Shown piece by piece: positions 5,717-6,928 of a DNA stretch of 6,928 nt (the stretch's first letter is position 1; the number at the start of each line of letters is the position of its first letter). Made by a program: the position numbers and the translations under genes. The notes below the pieces were generated by a model that did no database searches, was not told the origin of the DNA, and saw only the letters and a list, made by a program, of their open reading frames with translations. Where the stretch lies: NCBI GenBank assembly GCA_946480555.1, contig CAMLLE010000163.1, forward strand, positions 1 to 6,928, written 5' to 3'. The stretch comes from an uncultured Verrucomicrobia subdivision 3 bacterium (lineage in GTDB: Bacteria > Verrucomicrobiota > Verrucomicrobiae > Limisphaerales > CAMLLE01).

Positions 5717-6564
5717 GCCATGTTCATCAGTTCGTCCACGCGTTCGAACGTATCCCGCACCTCGAGCACCAGCGTCTGCAGCCGGTCCGGCGAGATTTCA
5801 AAGTAATTGGCGACGCGTTGATCCACCGTCATCGCGAACGCTTCCCAGCCGGGCGCGGAACCAGCAAGGTGCGCCACCACATCGGCAATATGAATGATGG
5901 CTGAAAGCCTAAATTTTGGCTCGAGCACCGGACTGTGATGATCTTGCACCGCTTCCACGATGTCTTCGGGCAGTTTCCAGTTCTGGAGAAGCACCCCACC
6001 GGTTTCGGCGTGGTCGGTTCCCAGGACCGCACGCTCGGCATCCACGCGGGATAATTTCTCGTCGTTGATCAACGCCCGGATCTTCGCCTGCTGTTCTTCA
6101 GTCAGCGCCTGGTTCATCACGAGTTTGCCGATGTCGTGCAACAACCCGGCGGTAAAACACACGGAAGCGTCCACCTCGACATCCAATCCGCCTTTCGCCA
6201 GCAATTCGGCGGCACTCGCCGTCGCAAGCGAATGATGCCAGAGCTCCTTGGCTTCGACGGCGTAACCGGCGAGTGGCACTTCCATCGTGGCGCTGAATTC
6301 CAACGCGAGCACCACTTGAAGAATTTTCTGATGGCCCAGCATGAACACCGCCTGGTCCACGGAAGCGACCGGTTCGGGGAAGGCGAACATGGCGGAATTG
6401 CAGGCGCGCAGCAGCTTTGCCGTGAGCACGTTGTCGCAGCGGAGAATCCGCACCACGTCATCGTTGCAGGCGTCCGGGTTGTCGAGCAGGCTCACCAGCT
6501 GGAGGGCGGCTTGGGATGCAACCCGCAGGTCTTTTGCACTGGCGACCAGTTCTTTTGCAGTCAT
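5713..6564 (-). CDS. HDOD-domain protein retaining most HD-type metal ligands
   Basis: The 283-residue product is a full-length HDOD domain. The N-terminal helical half (about 10-95) carries DDVVRILRCDNVLTAKLLRACNS and VDQAVFMLGHQKILQVVLA. The HD-like half (about 105-235) carries H110/H111 in LWHHSL, the H143-D144 pair in LLHDIGKL, H185 in GTDHAETGG, H209/H210 in DHH, and H225-x-x-D228. HDOD domains are usually described as degenerate HD domains acting as signalling or scaffold proteins. Here nearly all positions that bind metal in true HD phosphohydrolases appear filled, but no GYP motif is present, so it is not an HD-GYP cyclic-di-GMP phosphodiesterase. A short helical tail follows. ATGA overlaps join it to cheD upstream and cheB downstream, tying it tightly to the receptor-adaptation enzymes. 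Its biochemical function cannot be stated from sequence. Confidence 0.9.
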   Translation of the reverse strand: MTAKELVASAKDLRVASQAALQLVSLLDNPDACNDDVVRILRCDNVLTAKLLRACNSAMFAFPEPVASVDQAVFMLGHQKILQVVLALEFSATMEVPLAGYAVEAKELWHHSLATASAAELLAKGGLDVEVDASVCFTAGLLHDIGKLVMNQALTEEQQAKIRALINDEKLSRVDAERAVLGTDHAETGGVLLQNWKLPEDIVEAVQDHHSPVLEPKFRLSAIIHIADVVAHLAGSAPGWEAFAMTVDQRVANYFEISPDRLQTLVLEVRDTFERVDELMNMA

Positions 6565-6928
6565 AGAAAATAAGCGTCAAGCCCGGGGGATTTGATCGAG
6601 ACTTTGCCCGTCCCCATTTCGAGCCGCATCGTGCGCGAGGCCAGCCCGCCCACGTCCTTCACATGAATCGAGGCGCCATTGCGCGCCATCAATTCGGACA
6701 AAACCTGGAAGTTCCGTTCGCCAATGTTGAAAACGCGCTGCGGATCGAGCAGTTGCGCGCCGCCCGCGACCTTCACCACGATCCGCCACTTCTCGGCGCC
6801 GAGGTTGTAAAGCGCCTGGAACAGCCGCGGCACCCCCGTGTCCACGAACATGAACGGCGTACTCGTGGCCTTGTTGGCATCGATCTTTGAATCCGGAAGC
6901 ATCACATGCAGCAATCCGCCCACCTTCA
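6561..6928 (-). CDS. cheD: CheD receptor glutamine deamidase (C-terminal part, start outside window)
   Basis: The frame stays open to the window edge; the GTG at 6923 encodes the V of a conserved KVGGLLHVMLP motif and is not the start. About 121 residues remain, covering the GGLLHVMLP motif with the catalytic histidine, KVAGGAQLL, the family hallmark IGERN, an LGG-like VGGLASRTM segment and MGTGKVSIKSPG near the end. The catalytic cysteine (in GLGSC-type motifs) would be roughly 15-20 residues further upstream and cannot be checked. CheD deamidates specific receptor glutamines and, in systems with CheC, binds CheC. No cheC is seen here; CheX-like proteins occupy its place. The TGA overlaps the HDOD start as ATGA (6561-6564), so the two genes are probably translationally coupled. 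The operon promoter must be further upstream. Confidence 0.93.
   Translation of the reverse strand, partial: KVGGLLHVMLPDSKIDANKATSTPFMFVDTGVPRLFQALYNLGAEKWRIVVKVAGGAQLLDPQRVFNIGERNFQVLSELMARNGASIHVKDVGGLASRTMRLEMGTGKVSIKSPGLDAYFL

Noticed and set aside
4673..5897. Two long plus-strand reading frames opposite cheB (257 and 214 residues)
   Set aside because: Both are antisense to a CheB with an intact catalytic triad, have no domain motifs, and are explained by high GC at third codon positions.
5713..6564. HD-GYP cyclic-di-GMP phosphodiesterase
   Set aside because: The HD residues are present, but the HHE-xx-DGxGYP signature is missing; HHSPVLEP follows instead, and the N-terminal half is that of an HDOD domain.
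6921..6923. GTG at 6923 as the start of cheD
   Set aside because: The codon encodes the conserved valine before GGL-x-H-x-MLP. The catalytic cysteine segment of CheD must precede it, so the gene is cut by the window edge.

Overview
The window looks like a chromosomal segment from a moderately GC-rich, free-living bacterium, most likely in the Verrucomicrobiota (Pedosphaera/Limisphaerales-like). The main clue is the end of the first protein, a short module running from an LSW-type core through LTGPWTD to a terminal FYRLRQ. From general knowledge this ending is common on large secreted proteins of that phylum. The lineage call is an inference. No rRNA or other marker gene is present.

Layout. 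Positions 1-1812 (+) hold the 3' part of a large, probably secreted protein. It is built from an Ig-like unit followed by a 183-residue lectin/LamG-like unit, repeated with an exact 864-bp period and closed by a short C-terminal module. Positions 1813-1931 form a convergent intergenic region with a strong terminator hairpin and a second GC-rich hairpin. From 1932 to the window end every gene is on the minus strand and belongs to a chemotaxis-type adaptation and signal-termination cluster. In transcription order it is cheD (5' end outside the window), an HDOD-domain gene, cheB, a stand-alone cheX-like gene, a single-domain cheY-like gene, a truncated-HDOD/CheX fusion, a 208-bp gap with repeats, and cheR. 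From cheD to the fusion gene the genes overlap by 4 bp or lie 10-15 bp apart, so this part is almost certainly one transcript. cheR may be its last gene or a separate unit.

How the genes work together. CheR adds methyl groups to chemoreceptor glutamates. CheB removes them and deamidates glutamines, and its activity is normally switched on by phosphorylation of its receiver domain. CheD deamidates receptors. The CheY-like protein carries the phosphoryl signal, and the two CheX-like domains on either side of it are the likely phosphatases that reset it. No CheA, CheW, receptor or CheC gene is in view, so the kinase and sensor part must lie upstream, beyond 6928, or elsewhere. The two HDOD proteins are the unusual part: one full-length HDOD retaining most HD-type metal ligands sits between cheD and cheB, and one half-HDOD is fused to CheX. 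Together they suggest a chemotaxis-like pathway wired to an HDOD output or to motility/surface behaviour, though the sequence does not show which.
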